Source of the DNA: Zygnema cylindricum
Taxonomy: Eukaryota > Streptophyta > Zygnematophyceae > Zygnematales > Zygnemataceae
Reading direction: 5' to 3'
DNA: 57,121 nucleotides
Assembly (NCBI GenBank): GCA_037447655.1
Contig: JBBHKE010000227.1
Span: 1-57,121 of the forward strand
Positions 23,031 to 35,201 of this stretch are shown in pieces (position 1 is the stretch's first letter; every line of letters starts with the position of its first letter). Below the pieces are notes generated by a model, which saw only the letters and a program-made list of their open reading frames with translations, searched no databases and was not told the origin of the DNA. Position numbers and translations under genes: made by a program.

Positions 23031-24700
23031 CTAAAAGCAACCCCCTAAGTCCCCCCAGCCCGAGGGAGCACGTTGAGGGAGTTCTAGAACACATGGACGA
23101 TCCATAACCGCCATAGTCGATAGAAGGAGAATAGGAGCCTGCACTCGTTGCACTCGCTGTAAAGCCACAGATAAACGTTGACGATAAAAAGAAGTAAGGA
23201 CTGAAGGAGGAGGGCTTCCAGGTCCTCGTCGCTCGAAAGCACGTCGAGCATGGGTACGGAGAAACTCGTCCAACGCAACACCCAAATAACAAAAGATCTC
23301 GACCGCCATCACAATAAAGTCATCTATAGGGTCCCGTTGGGCATAATCACGCTCCTTCGCATAATCACGAGCTGCCACCCCAACATGTCGAGCCGCCTGA
23401 CCAACAATTGTAGCCGAAGTAGGGTTCGCCAAAACTATATCGCCGGGCATCATCGAGCAAACAACATTTATCCGGCGCGAGGGAATAACATGAGAAACCT
23501 CTCGACGCATAGAAAAGCCCCCCTACGAAGCGATAGTCGCAACGGCGTCACGAATAGTGTCGTGCGCCTGGATCAAATCTCCCCCATGGGAGCAACGAAG
23601 CAAATGGACACCATCGGGCCCCAAGACACTACCACAGGCACAAACAAGAGAGCCAAGTAAAGGAGGATGGGGGAGGCCAAGGCAATACCGGAGGGCGGTA
23701 GTGAACTGAGCAGGTGATTGGGATACAAAAGGACACATCCCTATTTTCTCATACCTTCTTGAGTTTGTACGATTATGCTTTCAAATCGCGTAGATTATGA
23801 GGATCTGGATTTTGTTATGGATTTTGTTATGACAGTCCAGAACGCTAGCGGCCGTCGATGAAAAATTAAAGGGTTTTGGAAATGCAGGGAGTCTTAGTGT
23901 GAAACGAAATTTTGGAATCTTAATTGCAGAGCTTGCGATGGAAAAACCACCCGGGTACAAAGAAAGTGAAAAAAAAAGGTTTTAGGTGAAATGCGATGGT
24001 TATCTTTCTCTGTTTCCTGTTTCTGTGGTCGCCTGTTTTCTGCCACTTAGAGTGAATTTGTAATGATTTCAAAAGGGCAACATTTTATTGCAAGACTTGC
24101 AATGGAAACCCATTCGGGTACAAAGGGGGAGAAACAACAAAAAGCTGATTGCAATGAGCAAACGCCCATAGCAACCAAAAATATCGAGAGCGGGCCGTTT
24201 TATATCTGTACAAAACATCGCGAAATAGTTGGTAAATTGTGCGAGATGGACCCCTATTGTGAGATAGGTGGAAGTGGTGAGTGCCTTAGTGAAAACATGT
24301 CAATACAAAATAAAGCAATCCGACGGCTCACGGATGGAAGGAGACAAAGGTGTAAGAGCCAGGAGATGAAGTGCTCAAAAGAACCTCTAAGTGTTGCAAA
24401 AGACCGAGCAAAGGCGAACAGGTGGAGGGCCCTAACTGCTCGAGAAAGCTCACCAATACGACCCAAATGAATAACTCGGCGGTAAGAGGAAAGACGAGCA
24501 ACACAATCCTCGTGCTCAACATGGAGGGCCTCCCTCGAAGAAAACGCCCAACAACGGTTCATAGCCTCATGAGCCTCACTGCCACTCCTACAACCTTACG
24601 ACCTGAGAGGACAAGTACCCAAAGAGAAAATATGGTAAGGAGGTGTCAAGGAGAGATGTTTGTTGGACCAAACGATTCATGAGATAGAGAGAATTGAAGG
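23031..24700 (-). pseudogene. Second, internally deleted copy of the same retrotransposon
   Basis: On the minus strand, 24700-24250 matches the 5' part of the plus copy (ALHVEHED, IHLGRIGELSRAVRALH). The 23740-23031 part matches its zinc-knuckle and endonuclease end (LLGSLVCACG, HLLRCSHGGDL, REVSHVIPSRRINVV). The whole reverse transcriptase core is missing. About 510 bp of unrelated sequence fills the gap; that filler carries a diverged direct repeat (TTGCAATGGAAACCCATTCG near 24097 and a similar block near 23934). One glutamate codon is a TAG stop (near 23529), but the T run that is shifted in the plus copy keeps the frame here. It is a dead element. Confidence 0.85.
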
Positions 24701-26352
24701 GCGACTTCTACCAAAGCTCACATGGCTAGAGGTATACAAGACTATAGTCGAGGACAAGGGGAACCCAAATTCATAAGCCCTTAAGACACCAAGATAAAGG
24801 ACAAAAACCCAATTCTAACATGTAGGACTGTACACAAGTGTAGTCAAAAACAGTAGTGACGGTTACTTGAGGACCGCCAAGGGCTACGGAACAACGACAA
24901 CTCTTTACATGGCGAGTTTAACCGACATTGGCCGAAAAATCGTTTTGACACCCGACGCATCGAAAACGTGTAAAGTTTTGATTACGGAATTTGAATTGAA
25001 GACTGAAAAGAGGGAGAAGGGGCAGGGAATGAATGAAAGAGAAATCTACAAAAAATTGTAGGAGTGGCAAGAAGGAAAACCTCTGTAATGGACGTAAGTT
25101 ATTTTCGATAAGTTAATCATTTTGAGGTTTTGCAACACATGAAATCTCAAACCAAATAAGCATCCTCAATCTATCAAGAAAATGTCACAGAAAAATACCC
25201 GAAACATCAACATATACAAATACAGTTCACAAAAGATAATCAAATTTTAACACAATTGTATAAAGACAAGGTACGTCGAATGTGCATACATACTGACCAA
25301 TAATTTGCATGATAAGGTTTTTGCACGATAAAGCTTTTGCCGATGGATGAATGCACATCAGTGTCGCAACATAAACACCAAACAAGGTTAAAATCCAAAC
25401 TTGTGCTTGGAGAGAAGTCTTCAAAATCACTTCGTTGTTCCTTTGGTACTCTAGAGTACAATGTCTGTACATTTTTTTAGTTTTTGTTTTTTTATTTAAT
25501 TTGGTAGCTAGAATCATTTCGATCTGTACAGAGCTTCACTCCTTCGCGCTAAAATTTACAATGTGCACTCCTTTACATTAAATTTTACTGTTAATGGAAA
25601 AAAACCCTAAAAGGTGTGACATTGTAGATGAACGTGCAACTAACTTTGACTTTTAATATCAAAAATCGCCCTTTTTACGACTTTAAATGCAAGCATGTAG
25701 ATGGAAAATGCAAAACTACGGTTTCCATGCACACTGCATGGATAGCATATCTTTCCAAAATTTGCAAATTTTGTTTGCGCTTTGTGAAATACAAAAAACC
25801 CAAAATGCAAAACCTTCAAAAACCTATTTAGAAAGCCAAACGGAATAGAGTTTTATAGATGCGGTATGCTTATGATCTGCATCATGGCGGAGTGCAAGCA
25901 GAAACAAAAAGGAAAAAAAAAAACAAACAAAACAAACAAACAAAACTTACAAACGTAAAACAAAAACCTCCTATGACTTCGCCGCAGAAAACAGCGCTGT
26001 GGAAAGTTCATTCCACTTTCCTCAACACCACTGCCTGTCTCACAGCATTTGTACATTTGTCGGATTTTGGCCCGTCCACTGCCTACCAAACCTCGCAACG
26101 GTACAATTTTGGTTGTTACGTCACGCCATGATAGCGAGTTCAACTACGGGTCGCTCTTTTGCCTACTTGTAAATTTCACGTCAACCCTTCCTCCTGAGAA
26201 CTCGTCATTCGCAAATAAATTCCTTCAACCAACACTTGTAGGTTTTTACCGGTTAAAGAGGGTGCCCCTCCTCTTGATGAAGTCACCACTCTCGATGAAA
26301 TCTCCCCTCCTCTCGTTGAAATCTCTCCTCCTCTCGATGAAATCTCTCCTCC
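24701..26352. other. Intergenic region between retrotransposon and FBXO21-like gene
   Basis: Short unrelated open frames only. The 3' untranslated region of the minus-strand F-box gene must lie in the upper part (below 26353). A/C-rich runs occur at 25900-25950. No gene was recognised. Confidence 0.45.
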
Positions 26353-26520
26353 TCAAAATGAAATCTCTTGACTCGGTGAAGCCTCCCCTTCACTCGATGA
26401 AGTCTCTCCTCCTCTCAATGAAGTGTCTCCCTCTCTCGATGAAGTCTCTCCTCCTCTTGCTGAAGGTTCTCCTCCTCTCGATGAAGACTCTCCTCCTCTC
26501 GATGAAGACTCTCCAGCATG
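26262..26520 (-). repeat. 15-18-bp minisatellite across the stop codon of the FBXO21-like gene
   Basis: About 16 units of CTCCTCTCGATGAAGTCT type (plus strand) encode Ser/Arg/Gly/Gly/Glu repeats on the minus strand (SSSRGGES and variants). The units continue about 90 bases past the stop codon at 26353-26355, so the array spans both the end of the protein and the 3' untranslated region. Confidence 0.85.
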
Positions 26521-29500
26521 AGAACTTGACGCATTTTCTCGTGAAACATCTCTCAAACCAATATTCGTACCTGACCCACTTTTGCCACTCCCGTATTGGT
26601 TGGACCCCGAGGACTGACCACCTCCTCCTCCTTTATCTTCCCCTCCCCCCCTTTTCCGACCACCGTGTCCCCTGGTATCGTGATCGGTCAACACTATGTC
26701 GTCCGGATATTGAAATTGAAGAAACGCATTAGGAATATACCTCCCCCCCCTGACCCCACAAGCCGAAAAATGAATTTCAAAACATGGGAGTTGCATGTAA
26801 ATTTGACAGATAGTAAATATTTCTCTTTGAAAGGTGAATAAGGTTGCCTAGTGATTACAGGATAATAATTTCTTATACTCATAATGTATATCACCACAAA
26901 ATAAGAGACAAATAAGATACTACCCGCCCATGAAATTTGCGCACACGTGCCGAGACCTTCCCGTTCTTAAACATAATAGACGGGGCTAATGCGGAAAAGA
27001 CCTCAGGAGAAGAAGGAGAGTAAGTTTACTGCCATAACACTAATTTCAATGACACTGATTGGGAAAGAAACAAGTCCCTGGGTCCCTAAAACATGTGATT
27101 GAATTAACGAGCAAACAGGTTTCAAAGACCCTTTTTCATTTTTCGACGGACAACAGTAAGGGCACCAAAAAGCTTCATTTGGTCATTTATTAGAAGAAGA
27201 CTCGACAGCCATAGTTTCAGAAGCATCGTTACGACAACCAAAGGATGAAAAGAGCCCCAGTTACCGGAATCCGAGAAAATAGGCTCCAATTTCCTCATGG
27301 GATATAGGACCCACTTCAGGAGAGAGAGCCAGCAGTTCCTTTAAAACAGGAGAGGTGATTGGTTGGCGAAGAAAGAGGGAGGGGGAAGGGCGGGGGAGAG
27401 AGAGAGAGGGAAGGTAGGGAGAAACTCCAAACAGTCCATCCCGCAAACCAATTTCACCAGATGTCTCCCTCTTGGAATAACGTCAGACTTAGTACCAGTC
27501 TTCTCCCCTGGCTTTCCCCTTGAGATTTTCATTTTACTTTCGAGCCGTAACTCACCATAACTTGATTGGCTCGGCCTTTTATCTCTCTCATCCACAAGTA
27601 TACGATAAAATGGTTGGGAACGTCCGTGACGGAGCCGATCCACCTGCAGCGTGACGGAGAGAGAGAGGAACACACACAGAGAGAGGGGGAGAGGGAGAGA
27701 GAGATGGGAGGGGGGGGGGGAGACGGAGAATCAGGACAGCATATTCCCCAACTGTGATATTAGAAGGCATTGACCACTAACACATCAAATTACGAAAAGT
27801 ACACTTCTAATTTTACATGAGCAGATGGACATTATCCCATTTAAAACCCAAACATTACTCACTTTACTCAGTAGTAAAGGAAAGAAAAGATAAAAGTGTT
27901 AACAATACTGATTCTTTATATCTGAATGGTAACTTATTAAGTGGTTGAAACTCGTCCACGTCACTCACACCTAAACTACAACAAGTAACACTAAAGTAAA
28001 CCTCACGATAGATAACTCTTAATGATAATGTTGATACACAGTAGTAAAAACAAAACGGTTCATATATACTATCATCCCGTTCCGTTTGTTGACCTGCATG
28101 CTCATGATCCAGTTATCCGTTGCATTGCAAATTGTGTCCCAGCCATAAATCACTCCCCGGTATCCGCGACGGACGTCTCTCACAATGGTTCCCACTCCAA
28201 ATTTCAAAGATGAGCTTTTTCGAATTCGCCTCTCAACGCAACGCTCCTGGTAAGATTCATAAATGAAAAACCCGGTTAAAGAGCAGATACTCACAATATC
28301 AACAATATAGACGGCCTTCCATATCAACATGTCAACTCACCACAGCTACTACTCTGTTGAAATGCCAAAAAGGAGATGGCCATTCACCAGAAGGATGCAT
28401 TGGGAAAAAATGATTGCGAATTTCATGATAAAAAAAATATGTTTTGAATAAATGTGCAAATTACTGCCCTTTCCATGCTGAGGTGACCAATGTGCCTCTA
28501 TTGGATAAAAATTCATGGATGATGTTGCCGATAAAGAAGTCCTAAACCTACCTCATGTTCTCTTTGCAATTCCTGTGCCCTTTCCATGTACTGTGAAAGT
28601 AGCTCATGATGTATTCCTTCCAATGCAGCTACTCCGCTTTGAGAAAGACCTGCAACTTGCATCAGAATCTGTGGGAAGCCAAGATGAAAAGGGAGCGGAG
28701 GGAAGAGAGAGGGAGGGAGAGGGTGGGAAAATGGCGTCAGGTAAAGAGTCATCCGGTATTGAAGGGAATACATGCAAGCATGGTTTTTAAGTGGCACGTA
28801 TACTAGAATGAAAAATCAGTCATTTGGACGCCTCTTGGAATAAATAAGACACATTGTCAAACACTGAATTAAAACGGGAAATACAAGTACCGATGATAAA
28901 ATTATGCGCAGTTTATTCAATTAAATCAAAGTGGATATACAATGGTTGACATAACAGAAAACGACCAACAGAAAAGCTCAGAGTAAATACTGGCACTGAT
29001 TAGAAAAGAAACGAAGGGTTAGAACTTTACGGTGCAGTACTACTTATGGAGCCTCACACGGAACTTGAAATACTTTCATCGTGAAGGGAAAAATTTGAGG
29101 TTTTGATACAGCAACTGAAGAACATATGTTAGCTGCTGAAACCCTGTTGCAAAACATTCTATTTGTTTCTGCCCATTATTTTGCTCGTCAAACGCCTAAC
29201 CAATACTGAAGGCAATAACAACACTCATCCATTATCAGTGAAATTTGTGAAGAGTGTTAAAATAGTATCCTGCAGGAAAGTAATGGAACCTCTGTGCTTT
29301 GAAATTGCACTTACCCGGAGGTCCTCCAATGCGGCCTCATATTCATGGGAAGCCATAAGTTGCTTCACTCGATGAAACCGTTCGGCCGTATCATTAGGGT
29401 TAATGGTGAGTAGGATATCCAGCAATGCAATCACCATCCGCTGCTTGTCTCGCTGGTTGAGTCTCCCTTCTGTATCAGCTTCTCTCTGTCCCACTCCAAT

Positions 29501-32500
29501 TAACCGCCCGAGCCAATGTTTCTGCAGTCAATACAAGAACCATGAACCAAGGGCATATATAGGGAAAATTTTGGAACCCTGATCTAGCCTGAAAACACTT
29601 GGAAGTGGAATAAGAAAAGAAAATGCATAGACATCACATAATGACACTTGCTCCGCTATAAACAAATGGATGACTAACAAGACATCTTTGGTACAAAGTA
29701 AGAGAAGAAGCTCGCATCTCAGGGACGAGCAGTACACCGCCGACCACCATTAGAGTTAGTGAATTATTAGCATTAACACTTTATTTACTAACATTTTATT
29801 TTAATTAACTACACTAAATTATGTTTTGTCACATGGCTCGTTATGGGCCATACTTCATCAAATAGTGTTATTGACAGTAATTCACGACTGTTCAAAAAAT
29901 GACTCACTCAAATTAACTCTAATGGCGGCAGGTAGTGTAGTTGATCATAACCGTAAGAAAGAGACTGCATGTAAAAGAACAGAATCATTGTAAGGCCAAT
30001 AAGCCACCTGCCTGCCCGTAGATGGCTAAAAGATTATTGCACATTCGCACCAAAACTCGTGGAGGCGTTACTTGGTCCAAGTGGTGGGGATGAAAGGGAA
30101 GTCCTGTCGACCTGCAAACACTAAAAAATGACGTTTTGGTCTTCTCACCAAAAAAATAACGAAAAGGAGAATCTTGCCGGTTATCCAAGCCAGAGCAAGG
30201 AAACGAAAAATATGTCTAAAAATACCTACCCGATCATTTAGCTCTGAACCTTGACAGCCATACAAGAACAAAATAAGTAAAGAGAAACATGCTCTACAGA
30301 CAAGCCAAATAAACCAGCTAAGACTACTGTAGAATCGTAGAAACTATAAGGCAGAAAGGATGAGGAAGTAAGAAAAAAAAATAAAGGAAAAAAAGCAAGC
30401 CGGGTTTTACCTGACAAGCTCCACGCATTCTTCGCGAAGAAGCAAGTGGCCTCCATCAAAAACATCGATAAAACGTTCCTCGGGAGCTTCCGGTTCTCCC
30501 ACTTTTGTGAGAAAGTGCATGGGTATACCCACCATTTCTATAGGAATACTGCACTTCCTACCAACGGAGGCATGCACTATAGCTAAACTGCAAACCACAA
30601 AGTGAACCCCGTAAAAATTAAATAAGCACAGTTACATTTGAAAAAAAGGAGCCTACTGCACTTTTTGGGTTGTACATTTTCTCTTCACGAGTCCATTTGA
30701 TTTCAAAATATTGAAGGTCCCCTCAACTCCACCTTACAGCAAGTCAAGAATAACCAAATAATCATATAATCGTCAGTTTTAGAAAGTAGTATACGGATCT
30801 ACACTTCAATTAACTGACAATGATAATCCCTGAAACGATAAAAAGAATTCAAAAATAGCTAAAAATCCTGGAACCCTTCAAGCCAGAACTAGCCTCACAA
30901 ACCTTTTGTTTTTATGTTGTAAGCAGCAATTAAGTCAGTCTTCCCACGCCAAGCATATAGGACACAATTTTGAGGGAATTTATTTGCACCTAGAAATTGA
31001 CGCAATCATAATGTCCGTCTCAGGGGCAAAGACTAAACCAGCCCCATGTCTGAATAAACAAACAATAAGTTGCTTAAGGCTGACCTTATAGGAATGCCTC
31101 GCCTAGACTCCAAAACATCATTCAAATAGGAGTTTCTTGGGGAGTAATAATTTTCTCTATTTCCCTCAAGGTGTAGACACTCTGGATCTACGCCTTCATT
31201 TGTCTCGTTACCACGACCAAAAAGAAGGTAGTTGAGCTGTTTGACAGCAGATAGTCTCCCAAGAGGTGTGTGTATTCCTCCGTGGTTCGCTATTCTGTTA
31301 CAAAAAGAAAACCAAAAGAAATTTTAGCCACAGAATATTTTAAAAAGTACTCTTTTCACAAAGAAACTCTCCAACATGCCCAGCAAACATAAATGCCATT
31401 GCTACTTGGAGGAGAAAATTTAGCCACTAAATGTGTGAATAATTATCTTTTTTAAAACATCCTGCATCAAGCTTAGATTCAATGGGTGTTATTTTTCAGA
31501 TCTTACTCTGAATCACTGTTTATACGCCTCTGGAGGATTGCAGCAATATCATCCAGCTGCTTTTCAACAGCATCAACATTCAGATTGCGGTACCTGGTCA
31601 GGCCAATCTGAATGTTAGTAAGTTATTAATAATTAACTCACGCCATCCCGTCATCCATGATTGAATGGAGCAACCTTTTATCTCACCACAAGTACACGCC
31701 TTGAAGGAGAGACGTGTAGCAAGTTGCTGCTGGATAATTACATATATGTGCTTACTGGTGTTACTGGCCAGTATTCACAGTAATCGTACAGAAAATTGTA
31801 CAATTCATTACATTTTCTGTCCAATTACTGCGATTACCGGCCAGAGACACCAGTAATCGCGTATGTGTGATTACCCTGAAAGCAAATTTAATATAACGAG
31901 GTACGGTATCATATCTCAGGACTGTCTGCGACACTCATAAGGAAAAAGCAATGCAGTCAAACGGCAGGGTACAGAATCTTGATTATTCAATCTTCTGCAA
32001 AGAGAACAGTATAAGAAGGTTGTTTCATTTAAGCCATTAGTTCAGTTTCATATAAACAATAACACAAAAAAATGACACATTCCATAGTTTTCTGTCCAAG
32101 CTTGTTTACATTCATCTATTCATCTGGTAATTGAGCACCATTATCACTTATTATGAAATAGAGCGTAAAAAACCAGAATGTAGTTCAGCGACTGAGAATG
32201 AGCAAGTAGAAAAGTTTGCAGTCAGGAAGGAGGCTATGCCTGAGGCGAGCAATAATTAAAGCCCCTGACGCAATCTGGTCCTCCATCTGCAGTCCACCAA
32301 TTACAACATAGTTTCCCCTGCATGTAAGACCTGCATTGTAAAAAATGAGTTGTCTAACCTCTCTCTTTCAGTGCAATGAAGATGACAGACTACACCGTGA
32401 ATCGCCACTAGCCTTAAAAAATATATAGTGTGGGGCTTATTCTAGTGTTATCTGCTTTTATTTAGGTCCAAGCGGCGTGGGCAATTCTCAATCACTTATC

Positions 32501-35201
32501 AAATTAGCGTTAAGAAAAAAATAAGTAGCATTGTTAACGCTATTTTATGTTCAGGGGCCCAAAAACAGGCCTGCATATTAACAAGGAATCCACAGGGTGG
32601 TTGACAATAAAAGCAGTCAGCCACCAAACTGAAGATTTAAAGAAAGAATGCAAATATAGGCAATGCAACCACATTGCATATAGAACAGTGGACAGGGAAT
32701 TGGTAAGGACAGCCTTATACATTTACTTTTAATTATCAAAATGATTTCAAAAATCAGCCTACCTCTTGCTGCGTAAGCGCTAGAAATTGCTTTATGTCAT
32801 CTACACAAGTCTGTCGATGAACCCGATAAAGAGCTTCCAGGGCAAAATACCGAGTGCCCTCTGAAAGCACATCATCTTTTTCCGCCAACCTTTCGAGTTC
32901 CTATCCATCCCGCAGCAGCGGCAATCAGACAAAAAAGTAATGGTAAAACTAATGCTTGTGTGAGATATACATTTACATGCAGCTTTCCAAACAAGATCCC
33001 TGCATAAAGATCCTCCTTTGACAGCAAAATTTCCACCAGACGTATAGCCCCGTGTAAATGCCCACTGTGCATATATTGAAAGTCCTCACAGATGCCTTCT
33101 TTCCCAGTATCGACTCACTTCTGTCCTTGCCAGACCACCAAGTCCAGGATTCATTCATACTCACTGAAAAGACTTTTCAACAATAAGTCCAGGATACATT
33201 CATGATTAGTCCAGGATTCACTCCCAATAGTAAGTCCAGATTCATTTCCACTACAAAGTCCAGAATTCATTCCCTACTCAATAATAAGTCCAGGGTTCAT
33301 TCATACCTCAGTGACCAGACTTCTCAGTTCCACCAGCCTCTGTAAAGATCGAGGTCGGAGCAATGGCCACACCATGTCGTCAACCAATGTCCGTGCCTCA
33401 GCTTCAAACTCCAACCGCTGCCTGTATACTTCTTTCCAAGTCACCCTTCTCATCTTTCCACCGTCACTTTCCGCATCCTTCCTATCGCATTTTACCAATG
33501 TCGAAACCACCGCAGGAGGAGAAGCAGAACCACTTTCAATAACATGGACGCCACTTGCGGAAGTATCCCCTTGTCCCGTTGTTTCTTTTGTTTGGGATGC
33601 GAGAACTGCTTCTTCTCCAGATTGAGATGTTCGAGGCTCTATGGATTGCTCTATTATCCCTATACTCGTAGCAGCATTTCCCTCAAGTACAGGAGGGACA
33701 ATTACAGTACAGAGTAATCTTAACGAAGCATATTCCGAAGAATGCCATTTTCTGTTGCATAGACGCCGCCAGAGATCGTCAGATGATGACACGTATCTCC
33801 ACCGGGTACTCACTTGCGCGACATGAACGAGGTCCTCGGCACTGAGCTGGCCAAACACCTGGAAAGAGAGGAGGAGGAAGGAGGAAGGGGGGAAAAGGAG
33901 AAAGGAGGAGGATGGAGGTGGAAAGATGAGTTTTTGGAAGCAATAAGATCGGAGGATACATAAAACCCACATTGCTTTCTTGAATTACAGGAAATATGCA
34001 AGTCTATATTTTTAAGATGTGATTTAAAAAAAGAAAAAAGAATGGCATTTCTTGACACGGCTGACTCACAAGAAAAGATGTTGAGAATGAAGAATGATCT
34101 CACTACTTCATCTTTACTTGACACTTTCAGTTTTGCAGAGAAAGCTTATTCTTTCAGTGCAATGGAAGTGCTTCAATTAACATGTTTCAGGTTCTCATGA
34201 TTCGACACATTTTCTACGTAGTCTCACATTCCGAAGACAGAATAAGATTTTTCTTTCAGTAAGACTGAAACATTGAAGGTTTGATTGCTTTTCTCACAAT
34301 GACAGACAGTTTGGCAGAAAAACACATGAACAATTGTAAAACTATTGCATTCCAATTTACACGGTGACACCCTCCATCTCAACGGCAGAAAGATCTAAGA
34401 CAAACAGTAATGTTTTTTACCTATTAAATCGACTGGATTAAAAAAATAACAGTATTGTGCTTTACAAATTAAAATGACAAATTAAGAACAAACAGTAATG
34501 TACACTATCAATTAAATCAACATAATTAAGACTTGAAATAGATATTAATAAGTCAGGAACTAAGTCGCTAACAAGTCACTAACTGCTGGTAGTTTATTGG
34601 CTGTCTACATATGAATACTCTAATAAGATTTTTGTACACTCACAACCTCCTCCTGATCATTCTTGATTCGTGCAACAATTCTAGACATCTTCCATGCAAT
34701 ATACTAGCAGTGCTGCTTCTGATGACGCCGTCTTGCATGCATCAAACAATGACAAAGGATAACAAAGCAGGAAGAAAATTAACAGACAGTAACAAAAACA
34801 AACAGACGATGACAACAAATAGCAAACAATGAAAACACAGACAGAAAGATACAACAATGATGGCAGAAAAATGGAAATCAATAAATGGATATCATGGAGT
34901 GGACGCTCATGCAAATCACGCCCATAGCTAGCTGCATTCCCTTTCAGATTCCATGCAAAGGTGCAAAACAAGAACAGAAAACCATCCTGCATTACGCATT
35001 AAATCCACCTAAAATCAATATGGACAATATGCCTTTTGAAACTCAGATCACCTGCAACAAAATCTCCTCTGGAAATTCTGCCAAATTCTCTAACTTCATG
35101 GCGGCAAAAGAGCCAGCTGAAGCTGCCAACGCAGCTGTCTCCTTTAGCAAATCTGACATTGCCGGAAGACACTCTCCTTTGCTTCTTTCATGTGAAGCCA
35201 T
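26353..35201 (-). CDS. FBXO21-type F-box protein with SirB1-like and YccV-like domains, 15 exons
   Basis: Exons, 5' to 3' on the minus strand: 35201-35052, 33858-33307, 33084-32977, 32900-32763, 32286-32240, 31593-31507, 31294-31085, 30587-30411, 30111-30012, 29521-29315, 28668-28552, 28246-28094, 27643-27556, 27424-27265 (5' edge uncertain), 26740-26353. Phases agree and give 893 aa. An F-box at about residues 38-85 (EFPEEILLQVFGQLSAEDL, then LWRRLCNRKW) would bind SKP1 in an SCF ubiquitin ligase. A transglutaminase-like SirB1 region at about 300-490 holds SRRGIPISLAIVHASVGRK and RFIDVFDGG. A YccV/HspQ-like domain from about 640 to 740 holds FGVGTIVRDVRRGYRGVIYGWD and SQPFYRILVDE, and a YIPNAFLQFQYPDD stretch follows. 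The order is the same as in animal FBXO21. The last ~100 residues are a Gly/Ser/Glu repeat tail outside the family. Two introns appear to start with GC. Confidence 0.92.
27363..27424 (-). repeat. CT-rich tract at the 5' edge of FBXO21-like exon 14
   Basis: On the coding strand this is a CCCTCTCTCTCTC / CCCCGCCC tract. The only phase-compatible acceptor found lies before it (27425-27426), which makes the tract coding (PSLSLPRPSPSLF). It may instead be the pyrimidine tract of an acceptor I cannot place. Confidence 0.5.
29735..29937. mobile_element. TA-flanked MITE in the intron between exons 9 and 10 of the FBXO21-like gene (203 bp)
   Basis: The ends pair as CACCGCCGACCACCATTAGA against the complement of the right end, CACTACCTGCCGCCATTAGA. 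TA lies at 29733-29734 and 29938-29939. It belongs to the family at 2274, 8769 and 46115 and has no coding capacity. Confidence 0.68.
31736..31874. mobile_element. Small foldback element in the intron between exons 5 and 6 of the FBXO21-like gene (~139 bp)
   Basis: Two arms of about 58 bases pair with several mismatches (TTACTGGTGTTACTGGCCAG against TTACTGGTGTCTCTGGCCGG) around an ACAGAAAATTGTACAATT centre. Target duplication is unclear. Confidence 0.6.

Noticed and set aside
32392-32560. Another CACC-family MITE in the intron between exons 4 and 5 of the FBXO21-like gene
   Set aside because: The left end (CACCGTGAATCGCCACTAG after TA) fits, but no matching right end was found; at most a truncated copy.
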